Positions 33,947 through 43,091 of a stretch of 64,000 bases of DNA are shown piece by piece. This DNA comes from Dethiobacter sp. (lineage in GTDB: Bacteria > Bacillota > Dethiobacteria > Dethiobacterales > Dethiobacteraceae). Numbering within the stretch: the first letter of the stretch is position 1; each line of letters starts with the position of its first letter. The stretch spans positions 1-64,000 of the forward strand of contig DYEY01000059.1 in assembly GCA_020725465.1 (NCBI GenBank). The letters are read 5' to 3'. A program made the translations under genes and the position numbers. The notes below the pieces were generated by a model, which was not told where the DNA came from, ran no database searches, and worked only from the letters and a program-made list of their open reading frames with translations.

Positions 33947-35230
33947 GTGCGACTGTCGCTAATCGGTGTTAATCATAAAAAAGCCGGGTTGGAGAGGCGC
34001 GAACGGTTTTCACTGGCGGCAGGTGAGGCGGAGTCAGCACTGGCCGTCCTGGCGGCCCGGGAAGAGGTGGCGGAGTGTTTCCTGCTTTCCACCTGCAACC
34101 GAACGGAACTATACCTGCTTTGCCGGGAAGATGCTGATCCGGGAGAGCTTCTGTCCGGTATTGTGCCGGCGGAGGGCCTGCTGCAACTGTGCTATCGCCT
34201 GGAAAACGAGGAAGCCGTCAGGCACCTTTTTGCCGTGGCCGCAGGCCTTGACTCCATGGTACTGGGGGAAACGGAAATTATCGGCCAGTTAAGAGAGTCT
34301 TACCTGCAGGCCCGCGCCACCGGTGCCTGCGGTCCGGTTCTTGGCGCTTTGTGTGAGAGCGCCCTGGCCGCGGGCAAGAAGGCCCAATCTGAAACCGGTA
34401 TTGGCCGGAATGCGGTTTCCTATGGCTACGCGGCGGCCTGTGCCGCCCAGGAGATGTTCGGTTCGCTGTCTGACCGTACCCTGATGGTTATCGGGACAGG
34501 GGAAATGGCGGGACTGGTCCTGCAAAACATGCTGGCTTTCGGGATAGGAAAAGTTTTGGTGGCGGGCAGGCACCGGGAGAGGGGTGAAGCCCTGGCCGGG
34601 CGGTTTAATGCTGTTTTTGTGGCTTATAAAAGTGTGGAGGCGGGTTTGGCCGGCGCGGACGTGGTGCTGTGTGCCACCAATGCTCCTCACTGGTTGCTGA
34701 CCAGGGAGATGGTGGCGCCGCTGCAAAGGGACCGCTCAGGCAGGCCGCTCCTGGTGGTGGACCTGGGGGTGCCGCGTAACGTGGAACCGTCTGTGGTTGA
34801 ACTGCCTGGTGTTACGCTGTTAAACCTGGACGGCCTGGCGGCCGTAATCCGGGAGAACGTGCAGCAAAGGGAAAGAGAAGCGGCCAGGGCAGTCCTTATC
34901 ATTGAAGACCAGGCCCGGGAGTTTTGCCGGAATCTTAAGGTGCAGCGGGCCGGCCGGTTTATTGCCCACCTGCAGAGGAGCGGTGAGCTTATCAGGCGGC
35001 GGAAACTGGAGGAGTTTGCCGGCAGGCTGTCAGGGCTTGACGGGAAAGTACAGAAAGCGGTGGAAAAGCTGACCCGCAGCCTGGTAACGGAACTCTGCCG
35101 GCAGCAGGTTGACGGGCTAAAGGCCCTGGCACTGCGGGATGACTATGAAGCTGTGGCTCCGGCTCTTGCCGTACTGTTCGGCCTGCGGGCTGAACAGGAG
35201 GAGGCGTCGGGGGCGGGAGGAAAAGACTGA
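33947..35230 (+). CDS. hemA: Glutamyl-tRNA reductase
   Basis: First committed enzyme of the C5 tetrapyrrole pathway, NADPH-dependent, 427 residues. The catalytic Cys is in LLSTCNRTELY, followed by LDSMVLGETEIIGQL and the NADPH motif IGTGEMAGLV; the C-terminal dimerisation helices are present. It starts at GTG 33947 behind CAGGGAGGG. hemB, hemC, hemD and hemL are not in the window. Its place inside the riboswitch-controlled operon ties tetrapyrrole entry to cobalamin demand. Confidence 0.95.
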   Translation: MRLSLIGVNHKKAGLERRERFSLAAGEAESALAVLAAREEVAECFLLSTCNRTELYLLCREDADPGELLSGIVPAEGLLQLCYRLENEEAVRHLFAVAAGLDSMVLGETEIIGQLRESYLQARATGACGPVLGALCESALAAGKKAQSETGIGRNAVSYGYAAACAAQEMFGSLSDRTLMVIGTGEMAGLVLQNMLAFGIGKVLVAGRHRERGEALAGRFNAVFVAYKSVEAGLAGADVVLCATNAPHWLLTREMVAPLQRDRSGRPLLVVDLGVPRNVEPSVVELPGVTLLNLDGLAAVIRENVQQREREAARAVLIIEDQAREFCRNLKVQRAGRFIAHLQRSGELIRRRKLEEFAGRLSGLDGKVQKAVEKLTRSLVTELCRQQVDGLKALALRDDYEAVAPALAVLFGLRAEQEEASGAGGKD

Positions 35231-35231
35231 G

Positions 35232-36743
35232 ATGGCAAGGGCTATTATGATACAGGGTACCGCCTCCCATGTGGGGAAAAGCATGCTGTGCACCGCCCTG
35301 TGCCGCCTGTTCCGCCAGGACGGCTACCGGGTGGCGCCCTTTAAAAGCTGGAACATGGCGCTTAATTCGTACGTGACCTGGGACGGCGGGGAAATTGGCC
35401 GGGCGCAGGGCGAGCAGGCGGAGGCCGCCGGTATCGGGGCGACGGTGGAGATGAATCCCATCCTGGTCAAGCCCAAAGGGCCGGGACAGTCGCAAGTAAT
35501 CGTACGGGGCAGGGTATACGGGGATGTAAACTACAACACCCGCATGGAGGCTGATTACCTGGAGTTCTGCCTGGGCGTGATCCGGGAGGCCTACGGGGCC
35601 CTGGCTGCCCGCCACGAAATTATAGTGATTGAAGGGGCGGGCAGCCCGGCCGAAATCAACCTGATGGACCAGGACGTGGCCAATATGAAAGTGGCCCACC
35701 TGGCCGGGGCGCCGGTTCTCCTGGTCTGTGACCTGGCGGCGGGCGGCGCCCTGGCGGCGGCAGTGGGCACCATGCTGCTGCTCCCGGCGGCGGACAGGGA
35801 AAGGGTGGCCGGCTTTGTGTTTAACAAATTCCGCGGCGACCGCCAACTGCTGGACTCCGGGCTGGAGGCGGTGGCCTCCCGTACCGGCAGGCCGGTACTG
35901 GGCGTGGTGCCCTACCTGCCAGCGCTGTCACTGGCCGAGGAGGACGGTGTGGCGCTGGAGCGGCCCCAAAGTACCGGATTGGACGCAAACCGGTTGCAGA
36001 TCCGGGTGATCCACCTGCCCCATATCTCCAACTTCACAGACCTGGATGCCCTGCGCGCCGAGCCGGACACCGCCGTCAGCTTTATCCGGAACAAAGATGA
36101 TTTGGCCGGGGCTGACGCCGTAATACTGCCGGGCACCAAGAACAGCGTCCGGGACCTGCAGTTTCTGCAAAACAGCGGACTGGCGGAGGAGATACGGGCT
36201 CAGGCCGGGGCGGGCACGCCGGTGGCAGGGATCTGCGGCGGTTACCAGCTGCTGGGGCGGCGCCTGCTGGACCCGGGCGGGCACGAGGCCGGTGGAACTC
36301 CCGGCGAATACCGGGGCCTTGGCCTGCTGGAGGTGGAGACCACCTTCCACCCTGAAAAAACGGTGACCCGTACCGGGGCTTCTTCCCTTCTGCCGTACGC
36401 CAGGGGATATGACGTTGACGGCTACGAGATACACAAGGGCCAATCGGAGCGGCTGCCGGGATGCCGGCCGGCGTTTCGGCTCCGGGACGGCGGGGAAGAA
36501 GGGGCCGCTTCCCCGGATGGTGCCATCTTCGGCACTTACCTGCATGGCGTTTTTGATAATGCCGGTTTCAGGCGGTCCTGGCTCAATATGCTGCGCCGGC
36601 GCCGTGGTTGGCCTCCCCTCAGGGTGGCCGGCACATACGACAGGGAAAAGGTTTTCGACCGCCTGGCGGCGGAGGTGAGGCCGGCGCTGGACATGGACGG
36701 GATATATAAATTAATGGGGTTGGCAGGACCCAAAAAGGGGTGA
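35232..36743 (+). CDS. cobQ: Cobyric acid synthase paralogue 1 (CobQ/CbiP-like)
   Basis: Glutamine-dependent amidotransferase of 503 residues. The N-terminal ATPase-like domain shows QGTASHVGKSMLCTALCR and APFKSWNMALNSYVT. The GATase domain has Cys in GICGGYQLLG near residue 333 and His in TYLHGVFD near 437. It differs from its tandem neighbour at a motif usually written DIDRGG, here DLAAGGALA, and has KSWNMALN where the neighbour has KAQNMALN. It may have a specialised amidation role. The ATG lies 1 nt after the hemA stop, and the next copy starts 4 nt downstream. Confidence 0.9.
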   Translation: MARAIMIQGTASHVGKSMLCTALCRLFRQDGYRVAPFKSWNMALNSYVTWDGGEIGRAQGEQAEAAGIGATVEMNPILVKPKGPGQSQVIVRGRVYGDVNYNTRMEADYLEFCLGVIREAYGALAARHEIIVIEGAGSPAEINLMDQDVANMKVAHLAGAPVLLVCDLAAGGALAAAVGTMLLLPAADRERVAGFVFNKFRGDRQLLDSGLEAVASRTGRPVLGVVPYLPALSLAEEDGVALERPQSTGLDANRLQIRVIHLPHISNFTDLDALRAEPDTAVSFIRNKDDLAGADAVILPGTKNSVRDLQFLQNSGLAEEIRAQAGAGTPVAGICGGYQLLGRRLLDPGGHEAGGTPGEYRGLGLLEVETTFHPEKTVTRTGASSLLPYARGYDVDGYEIHKGQSERLPGCRPAFRLRDGGEEGAASPDGAIFGTYLHGVFDNAGFRRSWLNMLRRRRGWPPLRVAGTYDREKVFDRLAAEVRPALDMDGIYKLMGLAGPKKG

Positions 36744-36747
36744 AAAT

Positions 36748-38238
36748 GTGGCCAGACTGCTGATGGTGCAGGGTACCGCCTCCAACGTGGGAAAAAGCAT
36801 AATCTGTGCCGCCCTCTGCCGCTGGCTGCGGGAAGAGGGCTGGCGCGTGGCACCGTTTAAGGCGCAAAACATGGCGCTCAACGCCATGGTGGCGCCGGGC
36901 GGCGGTGAAATGAGCTGGGCCCAGGTAATGCAGGCCGAGGCGGCCGGTGCCGTACCGTCGGTGTCGATGAACCCGGTGCTGTTAAAGCCGGTTTCCGACA
37001 GTGCCTGCCAGGTCATAGTGAATGGCCGCGCGGTGGGCAATATGGAGGCGCGGGAATACCAGGGGTATAAAAAAGCGGTGTTTGGCGAGGTTATCCGGGC
37101 ACTTGGCGTTTTAAGCGCAGAATATGACGCCGTAATCCTGGAGGGCGCCGGCAGCCCTGCCGAAATCAACCTGAGGGAAAACGATATTGTCAACATGGGG
37201 CTGGCCCTCCCCCAAGGCATCCCGGTAATGCTGGTGGCAGACATCGACCGTGGCGGCGCCTTTGCTGCGGTGGCGGGGACCCTGGAGCTTTTGGCCACGG
37301 AAGAAAGAGAACTAGTGAAGGGCATTATCATCAATAAGTTCCGGGGCCAAAAAGAGAGGCTGCAGCCGGGTCTTGCGGCGCTGGCCGGTATCTGCGGCAA
37401 GCCGGTGGCCGGAGTGCTGCCCTACCTGGAGTGGCTTTCCCTGCCGCCGGAGGATTCCCTGGACCTCAGTCCCGGCGGCGCCCGGGGCGAGGGCCTGGAC
37501 GTGGCGGTTGTGGCGCTGCCGCGTATTGCCAACTTTACCGATTATCACGCGCTGGCCACAGAAGAAGGGGTATCGCTTCGCTACGTCGACCGGGCGAAAA
37601 ATCTGGGCCGCCCGCACCTGGTAATTCTTCCCGGCAGCAAAAACACCCTTTCCGACCTGCAATTCCTGCGCCAAAGCGGTCTGGCGGCGGCGGTGCGGGA
37701 GGCTTATGCCGCCGGTTCTTTTGTCGTAGGGGTCTGCGGTGGCTACCAGATGCTGGGTGAACATATCCATGACGCGGACGGCAGTGACGGCTGCGGCGGG
37801 AAGGCGGAGGGCCTTGGGCTTTTACCCGTGGCAACTGAGTTCAGACCGCAAAAAACTACGGCCCTGGTCAGCGGCTGCACCGTGGCGGGCGGACACCAGC
37901 TGGAAGGCTATGAAATTCACCTGGGCCGGACCCGCCGCCTGGCGGGGGCGCCTTTTGCCCTGCTCCGGGACGAAAGGGGCGCCACCAGGGAGGACGGCAC
38001 TGTAAGCCCTGACGGCCGGGTTCTGGGCACTTACCTGCACGGCCTGTTTGACTGCGCGCCTTTCCGCAGCGCCTTTCTCGCTGCGGTACGGGCGTCTTTT
38101 GCCCTCCCGCCCGCCGCCGGTTCCGGCCAAAGCGCCCGGGAGAAGCGGGAGGAGTCCTACAGGTTGTTGGCAGAGGCGGTAAGGCGCCACCTGGATACAA
38201 AACTGCTTTTGTCTGTCCTGGAGGGGAAGATAAGATGA
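36748..38238 (+). CDS. cobQ: Cobyric acid synthase (canonical copy)
   Basis: Amidates side chains b, d, e and g of adenosylcobyrinic acid a,c-diamide, 496 residues. It has [47 protein letters not shown] (the complete family motif), the GATase nucleophile in [11 protein letters not shown] near residue 331 and the His in TYLHGLFD near 430. GTG 36748 is 4 nt after the first paralogue, and the end overlaps cbiD by 4 nt. This copy carries every canonical motif and is the default CbiP. Confidence 0.94.
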   Translation: MARLLMVQGTASNVGKSIICAALCRWLREEGWRVAPFKAQNMALNAMVAPGGGEMSWAQVMQAEAAGAVPSVSMNPVLLKPVSDSACQVIVNGRAVGNMEAREYQGYKKAVFGEVIRALGVLSAEYDAVILEGAGSPAEINLRENDIVNMGLALPQGIPVMLVADIDRGGAFAAVAGTLELLATEERELVKGIIINKFRGQKERLQPGLAALAGICGKPVAGVLPYLEWLSLPPEDSLDLSPGGARGEGLDVAVVALPRIANFTDYHALATEEGVSLRYVDRAKNLGRPHLVILPGSKNTLSDLQFLRQSGLAAAVREAYAAGSFVVGVCGGYQMLGEHIHDADGSDGCGGKAEGLGLLPVATEFRPQKTTALVSGCTVAGGHQLEGYEIHLGRTRRLAGAPFALLRDERGATREDGTVSPDGRVLGTYLHGLFDCAPFRSAFLAAVRASFALPPAAGSGQSAREKREESYRLLAEAVRRHLDTKLLLSVLEGKIR

Positions 38239-39374
38239 CCGCTGGCTATCCCGGCCTTCCGGTTTACCTGCAGGCTGACGGCAGCATACTGCGGGCCGGC
38301 TTCACCACCGGGACCTGCGCCGCTGCCGCTGCCCGGGCTGCCACCGAACTCTTGTTTGGAGGTGGCCAAAAAACTGAAGTACAGGTGGCCACTCCGTCGG
38401 GCCTTACCCTGACACTGCCGCTCTGCCAGGCCGAAACCGACGGGGTGGTGGCCCGTTGCGCCGTCAGGAAATGGGCAGGGGACGACCCGGATGTAACCGG
38501 CGGCCTGGTGGTGGTAGCCGAGGTCAGGGTGGCAGACTTGCCCGGGGTGTTCCTGGCCGCCGGGGCGGGAGTGGGGCGGGTGACAAAACCGGGTTTGGCT
38601 GTGCCGCCGGGAGAGGCGGCCATTAACCCGGTGCCGCGGCGGCAGATTGTGCAGGCGGTGGCCGAAGTGCTGCCGGTTGGGCGGGGTGTGGCTATAACCC
38701 TGTCCATTCCCGGCGGGGAGGAAGCGGCCTGTAAAACCCTAAACCCCCAGCTCGGCATAGTGGGAGGGCTTTCCATCCTGGGCACCACTGGTATCGTGGA
38801 GCCCATGTCCGCCGACGCTTTCCGCCGCTCGCTTCCGCCCCAGGTCGATGTGGCGCTGGCCGCCGGGCACCACCGCCTGTTTCTTGTGCCAGGCCGTATG
38901 GGGAAAAAAAATTTGCTTGGCAGGTTTAGCGTGGCGGAAGAGGCGGTGGTGCTGACCGGCAATTTTATCGGGTTTATGCTCAAAGCCTGCGCGGCCAGGG
39001 GAGTGGAGGAGGCGGTCCTGTTCGGCCACGCGGGCAAACTGGTAAAAGTGGCGGCGGGTGTTACTGATACTCACAGCAGCGTGGCCGATGCGCGGCGGGA
39101 GACGCTGGTGGCGTACGCTGCACTCTGCGGCGTGCCGCCGGGGGTGCTACATGAACTTATGGGTCACGGCACGGCGGAGGAGTCGGTCCACTGCCTGCTG
39201 GCGGGAGGATATGGCGGGGTGCTGGCAGCGGTGGCCCGGGAGGCGGCGCGGCGCGGCAGCCTGATGGCGGGCGGCAACCTCAGGGTGGGCTGTGTAATGA
39301 CCAACCTTAAAGGAGAAATTGTGGGCTGCGACGATGTGGGTGCAGCCGCACTGGAGGCCTGTGGCAATGGTTAA
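38235..39374 (+). CDS. cbiD: Cobalt-precorrin-5B C1-methyltransferase CbiD
   Basis: Methylates C-1 in the anaerobic corrin pathway, 379 residues. The opening LRAGFTTGTCAAAAARAA is diagnostic. Also visible are NPVPRRQI and GNFIGFMLKACAARGVEE. ATG 38235 overlaps the cobQ stop. CbiD is specific to the oxygen-independent route, which fits an anaerobe. Confidence 0.95.
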   Translation: MTAGYPGLPVYLQADGSILRAGFTTGTCAAAAARAATELLFGGGQKTEVQVATPSGLTLTLPLCQAETDGVVARCAVRKWAGDDPDVTGGLVVVAEVRVADLPGVFLAAGAGVGRVTKPGLAVPPGEAAINPVPRRQIVQAVAEVLPVGRGVAITLSIPGGEEAACKTLNPQLGIVGGLSILGTTGIVEPMSADAFRRSLPPQVDVALAAGHHRLFLVPGRMGKKNLLGRFSVAEEAVVLTGNFIGFMLKACAARGVEEAVLFGHAGKLVKVAAGVTDTHSSVADARRETLVAYAALCGVPPGVLHELMGHGTAEESVHCLLAGGYGGVLAAVAREAARRGSLMAGGNLRVGCVMTNLKGEIVGCDDVGAAALEACGNG

Positions 39375-39987
39375 GCTGGTAGTGGCCGGAGTAGGGCCGG
39401 GCGGTGAGGATTATATCACCCCTGCGGTATGGAAAAAGGCGCGGGAAGCAGACGTACTGGCGGGCGGCAGCAGGGCCCTGGCGCCGTTTCTTTCCCTGGG
39501 CAAAAAAACGTTGCCGGTAACGGCGGACCTGGAGAGTCTGGCCACGGCCATTGAGGCGCTACCGGCGGGGTGCCGGGTGGTGGTCCTGGTCAGCGGTGAC
39601 CCCGGTTTTTACAGCCTCCTTGGTTTTTTGTCCCGCCGGTTCGGCAAGGACAAGCTGGAGGTACTGCCTGGCATTTCCTCGCTGCAGGCGGCCTTTGCCC
39701 GGATTGGGGAACCCTGGCAGGGAGCGGTACTCTTGTCAGCGCACGGCAGGGACGGGGAGAGCCTGCTTCCGTCGCTGCTGGTGCCAGGGACCAAGGCGAT
39801 ACTTACCGACATTTACTGGACGCCGGACCGCCTGGCCGCCCTGATGCTGGCGGCGGGTGCCCCTGATGCTCATGTCACGCTGTGCTACCGGCTGACTTTG
39901 CCGGAGGAAAAATTGGTGGCGGCGCGCCTGTCGGAACTTAAACCACCGGTGGAAGGGGACTGTGTTATGGTGATTCACGGTGAATGA
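39367..39987 (+). CDS. cbiE: Cobalt-precorrin-7 C5-methyltransferase CbiE
   Basis: SAM-dependent tetrapyrrole methylase of 206 residues. VVAGVGPGGEDYITPAVW is the N-terminal glycine-rich motif, followed by VVVLVSGDPGFYSLLG and the EVLPGISSLQAAFARIG block. ATG 39367 is inside cbiD (8-nt overlap). CbiE and CbiT, fused as CobL in aerobes, are separate adjacent genes here. Confidence 0.93.
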   Translation: MVKLVVAGVGPGGEDYITPAVWKKAREADVLAGGSRALAPFLSLGKKTLPVTADLESLATAIEALPAGCRVVVLVSGDPGFYSLLGFLSRRFGKDKLEVLPGISSLQAAFARIGEPWQGAVLLSAHGRDGESLLPSLLVPGTKAILTDIYWTPDRLAALMLAAGAPDAHVTLCYRLTLPEEKLVAARLSELKPPVEGDCVMVIHGE

Positions 39988-40576
39988 AAGGTGGCCTTAC
40001 GTGACGCCCGGCATACCGGATAACATGTTTCTGCGCGGGTCGGTGCCCATGACCAAAGCAGACGTGCGCGCGCTTACCATCTGTCGCGCCCGGCTGGCGC
40101 CGAACCAGACGGTCTGGGAAGTGGGGGCCGGCACCGGTTCTGTTACGGTGGAAGCAGCACTCAGGGTGCCGGGCGGCAGAATTTACGCTGTGGAGGAAAA
40201 AGCGGAGGCGGCGGCCCTGACAGCCGAGAATTGCCGGTTGTTCGGAACCCACAACGTGACGGTTGTCCATGGCCGGGCCCCGGAGGCGCTCCTTGGACTG
40301 CCGCGGCCTCACCGGGTAATGGTGGGAGGCAGCAGGGGGGAGCTGGCGGAGATTATACGGCTGTGCGGCCGGGAACTGCTTCCGGGCGGTGTTATTGTGG
40401 TGAACGCCATCAGGCCGGCTACTTTGCAGCTGGCTCTTGACGTTTTGTCTTTGCCGCCCTTTGGTACTCCCGAAGGAGTACTGGTGCAGGTGTCAGGACT
40501 GGAACGCCTGGGGGACGGTTATCATTTCAGGGCGCAGAATCCGGTCTGGATAATCTGCGCCGGCAGGGAGGGATAG
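39980..40576 (+). CDS. cbiT: Cobalt-precorrin-6B C15-methyltransferase (decarboxylating) CbiT
   Basis: Class I methyltransferase of 198 residues. The N-terminal TPGIPDNMFLRGSVPMTKAD is typical; the SAM-binding motif is WEVGAGTGSVTVEAAL and the acidic loop VEEKAEAA. It starts at GTG 39980, overlapping cbiE by 8 nt. It carries out C-15 methylation with loss of the acetate carboxyl group. Confidence 0.94.
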   Translation: MNERWPYVTPGIPDNMFLRGSVPMTKADVRALTICRARLAPNQTVWEVGAGTGSVTVEAALRVPGGRIYAVEEKAEAAALTAENCRLFGTHNVTVVHGRAPEALLGLPRPHRVMVGGSRGELAEIIRLCGRELLPGGVIVVNAIRPATLQLALDVLSLPPFGTPEGVLVQVSGLERLGDGYHFRAQNPVWIICAGREG

Positions 40577-40579
40577 AAG

Positions 40580-41296
40580 GTGGCGGGAACCCTGTACGGA
40601 CTGGGGGTCGGACCGGGCGGGAGCGGACTGGTAACCCAAAAAGCGAAGGACATTTTGGGGCGCACCCAGGTGCTGTGCCTGCCCAAATCGGGGCCGGGAC
40701 GGGAAAGTGTTGCCCTGCAGGTGGCGGCGCCGTTCCTGCCGGCGGGGGTGGCGGTGGAAGAATTGCTGTTTCCCATGTCCCGGGACAGGGAAGTGCTGGT
40801 TAGACACTGGAAGTTGGCAGCAGAACGGGTGGCCGGTTTGCTTGACTGTTTTGGGGCGGTGACGTTCATCACCATCGGCGATCCGCTGGTTTACAGCACC
40901 TTTGGCTACCTGATGCGCCACTTGCTGGCTGTGCGCCCCGCCGCCCGCATCGAAGTGGTGCCGGGAGTGACCTCGTTTGTCGCCGCGGCCTCCCGCCTGC
41001 AGCTCCCGCTGGTGGAGGGAGACGAAAGACTGGCGGTGCTCACCGTGCCGGTGACGGCGGAGGAGTTGGCAGCCTGTGCCGCCTTTTTCCACACGCTGGT
41101 GCTGCTTAAAGTATCTGCCGACTACGGCGGGACCCTGCAGCTTTTAAAACAGGCGGGGCTGGAAAAGGAAGCTTACCTGGTAAGCCGCCTGGGCGGTGAA
41201 GGAGAACTGGTCTGCCATGCTCCCTTTTCACTGAGCGGCGACACAGTTGACTATTTATCACTGCTAATTGTTAAGAACAGGGGGTTGCAAGCGTGA
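40580..41296 (+). CDS. cbiL: Cobalt-precorrin-2 C20-methyltransferase CbiL
   Basis: First corrin methyltransferase after cobalt insertion, 238 residues. It has LYGLGVGPGGSGLVTQKA, FITIGDPLVYSTFGYLMRHL and the VVPGVTSFVAAASRL block characteristic of CobI/CbiL. GTG 40580 is 3 nt after cbiT, and the end overlaps cbiF by 4 nt. Confidence 0.94.
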   Translation: MAGTLYGLGVGPGGSGLVTQKAKDILGRTQVLCLPKSGPGRESVALQVAAPFLPAGVAVEELLFPMSRDREVLVRHWKLAAERVAGLLDCFGAVTFITIGDPLVYSTFGYLMRHLLAVRPAARIEVVPGVTSFVAAASRLQLPLVEGDERLAVLTVPVTAEELAACAAFFHTLVLLKVSADYGGTLQLLKQAGLEKEAYLVSRLGGEGELVCHAPFSLSGDTVDYLSLLIVKNRGLQA

Positions 41297-42054
41297 AGGT
41301 GCATTTTGTAGGAGCCGGACCAGGCGACCCCGGACTGATTACAGTAAAAGGAGCGGCGCTTCTGGCCGCCGCTGACCTGGTGTTGTATGCCGGTTCCCTG
41401 GTAAACCCGGAAATCCTGGGGTACGCTTCGGCCAAAGCAAGGTTGGTGGACAGCGCTCACCTGGACCTGCCGGAACTGGTGGCGGTCATGGCAGAAGCGG
41501 TGCGGGCGGGTCAACAGGTGGTCAGGTTGCATACCGGTGACCCCGGCCTGTTCGGGGCGGTGCAGGAGCAGGTTGAAGCGCTGGCAAAACAGGGCATCAT
41601 GTCCGAGATTGTGCCCGGTGTTTCATCGTTTTCCGCCGCCGCGGCGGCCCTGGGGCGCGAACTGACGCTGCCCGGTATTACCCAGACGGTGATTATCACC
41701 CGCCTGTCCGGCCGTACCGGCGTGCCGGCAAAAGAAGAATTGCGGGAACTGGCACGGCACCGGGCCACCATGTGCATTTTCCTCAGTGTAGGGATGATGG
41801 AGAGGGTGGTGACGGAACTGTCTGTCGCTTACCCGCCGGCAACGCCGGTGGCAGTGGTGGAAAAAGCGTCCTGGCCACAGCAGCGGGTGGTGGCGGGCCG
41901 CCTGGACGAAATAGCCGACCTGGTGGCCGAGGCGGGCATCAGCCGTACCGCCATGATCCTGGTGGGCGATTTCCTTTGCGCAACCGCTTTTTGCCCGTCC
42001 CGCCTGTACGACCCGGCTTTCAGCCACGGCTACCGGCAGGGGAAGGACGAATGA
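41293..42054 (+). CDS. cbiF: Cobalt-precorrin-4 C11-methyltransferase CbiF
   Basis: Methylase of 253 residues with VHFVGAGPGDPGLITVKGA, LVLYAGSLVNPEIL, RLHTGDPGLFGAVQEQ and the CobM/CbiF-specific TQTVIITRLSGRTGVP. GTG 41293 overlaps cbiL, and the end overlaps cbiG (ATGA). Confidence 0.95.
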   Translation: MKVHFVGAGPGDPGLITVKGAALLAAADLVLYAGSLVNPEILGYASAKARLVDSAHLDLPELVAVMAEAVRAGQQVVRLHTGDPGLFGAVQEQVEALAKQGIMSEIVPGVSSFSAAAAALGRELTLPGITQTVIITRLSGRTGVPAKEELRELARHRATMCIFLSVGMMERVVTELSVAYPPATPVAVVEKASWPQQRVVAGRLDEIADLVAEAGISRTAMILVGDFLCATAFCPSRLYDPAFSHGYRQGKDE

Positions 42055-43091
42055 GGGGGGTGGTCTTCGCCTTAACACCGGGAGGCCGCACCCTGGCGCT
42101 AAAGCTCAGGGACCGCCTTGACTTTGAAGTCCGGCTGCCCGGACGGCTGGCAGAGGAGGGGGATGGTTCGGTTGTTTTTGAATCTCTGCCGGAGGCTTTG
42201 GCCGGCTGCTTCCGGGCAGGCCGCCCGCTGGTGCTGATAATGGCGGTGGGCATCGCCGTCCGCCTGCTGGCCCCTTTGCTCCGGGACAAACAACGGGACC
42301 CGGCGGTGGTGGTGATGGATGAAGCGGGCCGGTTTGCCATACCACTGCTTTCCGGCCACTGGGGCGGCGCCAATGAGCTGGCGAGTCGTTTGTCCGGGCT
42401 GACAGGTGGCGTGGCGGTTATAACCACGGCCACCGACGTAAGGGGCCTGCCGGCCATTGACCTGGCGGCCCGTGAGTTGGGAGCCGTCCCGGAACCTTTT
42501 ACCCTTGTCCGCTCTTTTAACGCCGGCCTGCTGCGCGGAGAACCGGCCGCCCTGTTTGGCGCCGATCCGGATGTTTTCACCGTCCCCTTGGGCGGGCTGG
42601 CGGTGCTGCCGCTGACAAGCCTCCAGGCGGCCAGGGACCGCTACCGGCACTGTGCCGTCCTGACCCACCTTGCTGCCCACCCGGATGCCCCGGCCAACTG
42701 CCTGTACCTGCGCCCGCGTAACCTCTATGTGGGGGTGGGCTGCCGGCGCGGCGTGGCGGCCCGGAGGATTTTGGCCTTCCTGAAGGAAGTGCTTGGCCGC
42801 TCCAACCTGGCTTTGGGATCTGTGGCCGCCCTGGCCAGTATCGCCGCCAAAAGGACGGAAAAGGGGCTGCTGGCGGCGGCTGCTGAACTGGAGGTGCCCC
42901 TGCTCTTTTTTGAAAAGGAAGAAATAATAAAACTGGACGGGTATTTTGAAAAGTCGCCGTTTGTGCAGAAGGTGATGGGGGTGGGAGGAGTATGCGAACC
43001 GGCAGCGATGCTGGCGGCAAAGGGAGGCCGCCTGCTGGTCCCCAGGCAGCAAAAGGAAGGGGTGACAGTGGCGGTGGCTGTATCGCCGTAG
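42051..43091 (+). CDS. cbiG: Cobalt-precorrin-5A hydrolase CbiG
   Basis: Opens the delta-lactone of cobalt-precorrin-5A with loss of acetaldehyde, 346 residues. The N-terminal domain has IMAVGIAVRLLAPLLRDKQ and the signature PLLSGHWGGANELA; the C-terminal CobE-like domain has LYVGVGCRRGVAA. It starts at ATG 42051 overlapping cbiF. Its last 100 nt also encode the N-terminus of the CbiH frame. Confidence 0.94.
   Translation: MRGVVFALTPGGRTLALKLRDRLDFEVRLPGRLAEEGDGSVVFESLPEALAGCFRAGRPLVLIMAVGIAVRLLAPLLRDKQRDPAVVVMDEAGRFAIPLLSGHWGGANELASRLSGLTGGVAVITTATDVRGLPAIDLAARELGAVPEPFTLVRSFNAGLLRGEPAALFGADPDVFTVPLGGLAVLPLTSLQAARDRYRHCAVLTHLAAHPDAPANCLYLRPRNLYVGVGCRRGVAARRILAFLKEVLGRSNLALGSVAALASIAAKRTEKGLLAAAAELEVPLLFFEKEEIIKLDGYFEKSPFVQKVMGVGGVCEPAAMLAAKGGRLLVPRQQKEGVTVAVAVSP

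Noticed and set aside
41772-42050. N-terminal extension of cbiG over the end of cbiF
   Set aside because: Gly-rich shadow of cbiF; the CbiG family sequence starts at ATG 42051 with a 4-nt overlap.
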